This document shows, in pieces, positions 63,797 through 64,000 of a stretch of 64,000 bases of DNA. The stretch covers positions 6,037 through 70,036 of the forward strand of contig CAJUIS010000013.1 of the NCBI GenBank assembly GCA_910586645.1, given 5' to 3'. A model generated the notes under the pieces. The model made no database searches and was not told where the DNA came from. It saw nothing but the letters and a program-made list of their open reading frames with translations. The first letter of the stretch is position 1. The number at the start of each line of letters is the position of its first letter. Source of the DNA: an uncultured Lachnospiraceae bacterium (lineage in GTDB: Bacteria; Bacillota; Clostridia; Lachnospirales; Lachnospiraceae). Made by a program: the position numbers and the translations under genes.

Positions 63797-64000
63797 ACTA
63801 TCAGGCAAAAGTATACTTTCACGCAAAAGTCAGGGGTTTCCGTGATAGTATAAAACGGAAAGGTAAAAAGGAGTAGGATATTGGCGGTTTTGGCTGAAAG
63901 GCGTATTAGTTTGACGGAAAATGCTGTCGATAAACGGGAGATATAATACAAACACGGAAACTGCTCGGAGTTTTCGTGATAGTTTGGAGTTTTGCGTGAT
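63797..64000. repeat. iteron-like repeats in two orientations
   Basis: ACTATCAGGCAAAAGT (63797-63812) and ACTTTCACGCAAAAGT (63815-63830) match at 14 of 16 positions, 18 bp apart. Inverted relatives carry the core CGTGATAGT at 63841-63849 and 63975-63983, and GCGTGAT at 63994-64000, where the window ends. Such clusters often bind a transposase, initiator or repressor. Confidence 0.6.

Larger units (their letters stand above)
63391..64000. mobile_element. end of an inserted element of unknown type within comM
   Basis: From the point where comM stops matching its family to the window edge no recognisable gene is present. The stretch contains a 12-bp inverted repeat (63532-63563), a smaller GC hairpin (63611-63627), a strong terminator (63714-63758) and 18-20-bp repeats near 63797-64000. 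No transposase motif, known terminal repeat or group II intron boundary was recognised. It may be a transposon, an integrative element or a retroelement; only the presence of foreign DNA is inferred, from the broken comM. Confidence 0.55.

Noticed and set aside
1..64000. CRISPR arrays, tRNA or rRNA genes
   Set aside because: No regularly spaced direct repeats of CRISPR type, cloverleaf sequence with a T-loop core, or rRNA stretch was noticed by eye; a tRNA scan was not run.

Overview
The window looks like chromosome from a spore-forming, fermentative, low-to-moderate GC member of the Lachnospiraceae (Clostridia). This rests on gene content and style: a sporulation sigma-K gene, type III glutamine synthetase, a PPi-type phosphofructokinase, L-lactate dehydrogenase, the uvrC-hprK...murB-rapZ-whiA block, strong AGGAGG ribosome sites, A/T-rich promoters, and several secreted fibronectin-III (Fn3) proteins with lysine-rich C-terminal Fn3 modules. 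No database search was run, so species is not assigned. No tRNA, rRNA or CRISPR array was seen.

Layout. 1-3.8 kb: three genes for secreted beta-domain proteins; the middle one is a decayed papain-type peptidase gene. 3.9-7.7 kb: PPi-phosphofructokinase, an orphan MsmK-like sugar ABC ATPase and a CdaR/PucR-type regulator. 7.7-14.2 kb: a divergent arginine locus, argG leftward and argC-GNAT-argJ-argB-argD rightward, with ArgR-like palindromes over the rightward promoter. 14.3-19.1 kb: truA, recJ, an alpha/beta hydrolase and a DUF1002 exoprotein. 19.1-24.4 kb: membrane proteins, an RtcB-type RNA ligase, a compact FNT channel and a K+/H+ antiporter. 24.4-28.9 kb: a polar amino acid ABC transporter, ldh and a CobD-like aminotransferase. 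29.0-35.7 kb: a four-gene run of poorly understood proteins (1193-aa beta/solenoid protein, degenerate Hsp70/actin-like protein, TPR-like protein, two-TM coiled-coil protein), the best candidate here for an undescribed system. 35.8-42.5 kb: C_GCAxxG redox protein, a large Fn3 exoprotein, mutY, glf and a glycosyltransferase. 42.6-45.5 kb: csoR-copA copper operon with a CsoR operator inside its promoter and a CopZ-like domain at the end of CopA that has its own ribosome site. 45.6-55.5 kb: ftsH, uvrC, hprK, M18 aminopeptidase, murB, rapZ, whiA and a lipid kinase. 55.6-58.8 kb: fba and glnN, the latter behind a two-hairpin leader. 59-62.2 kb: an InlB-repeat/Fn3 exoprotein, a GT2 glycosyltransferase and sigK.

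The right end (62.3-64.0 kb) holds a comM/yifB gene that stops matching its family in mid AAA+ domain at about 63390. It continues into unrelated DNA with hairpins, a strong terminator and 18-20 bp repeats facing two directions. This is most likely the end of a mobile element that continues past the window.

Central metabolism genes (pfk, fba, ldh, msmK, hprK) fit a sugar fermenter with HprK/CcpA-type catabolite control. Arginine, glutamine and copper genes each carry recognisable local control signals. Function calls come from motif recognition and remembered family features.
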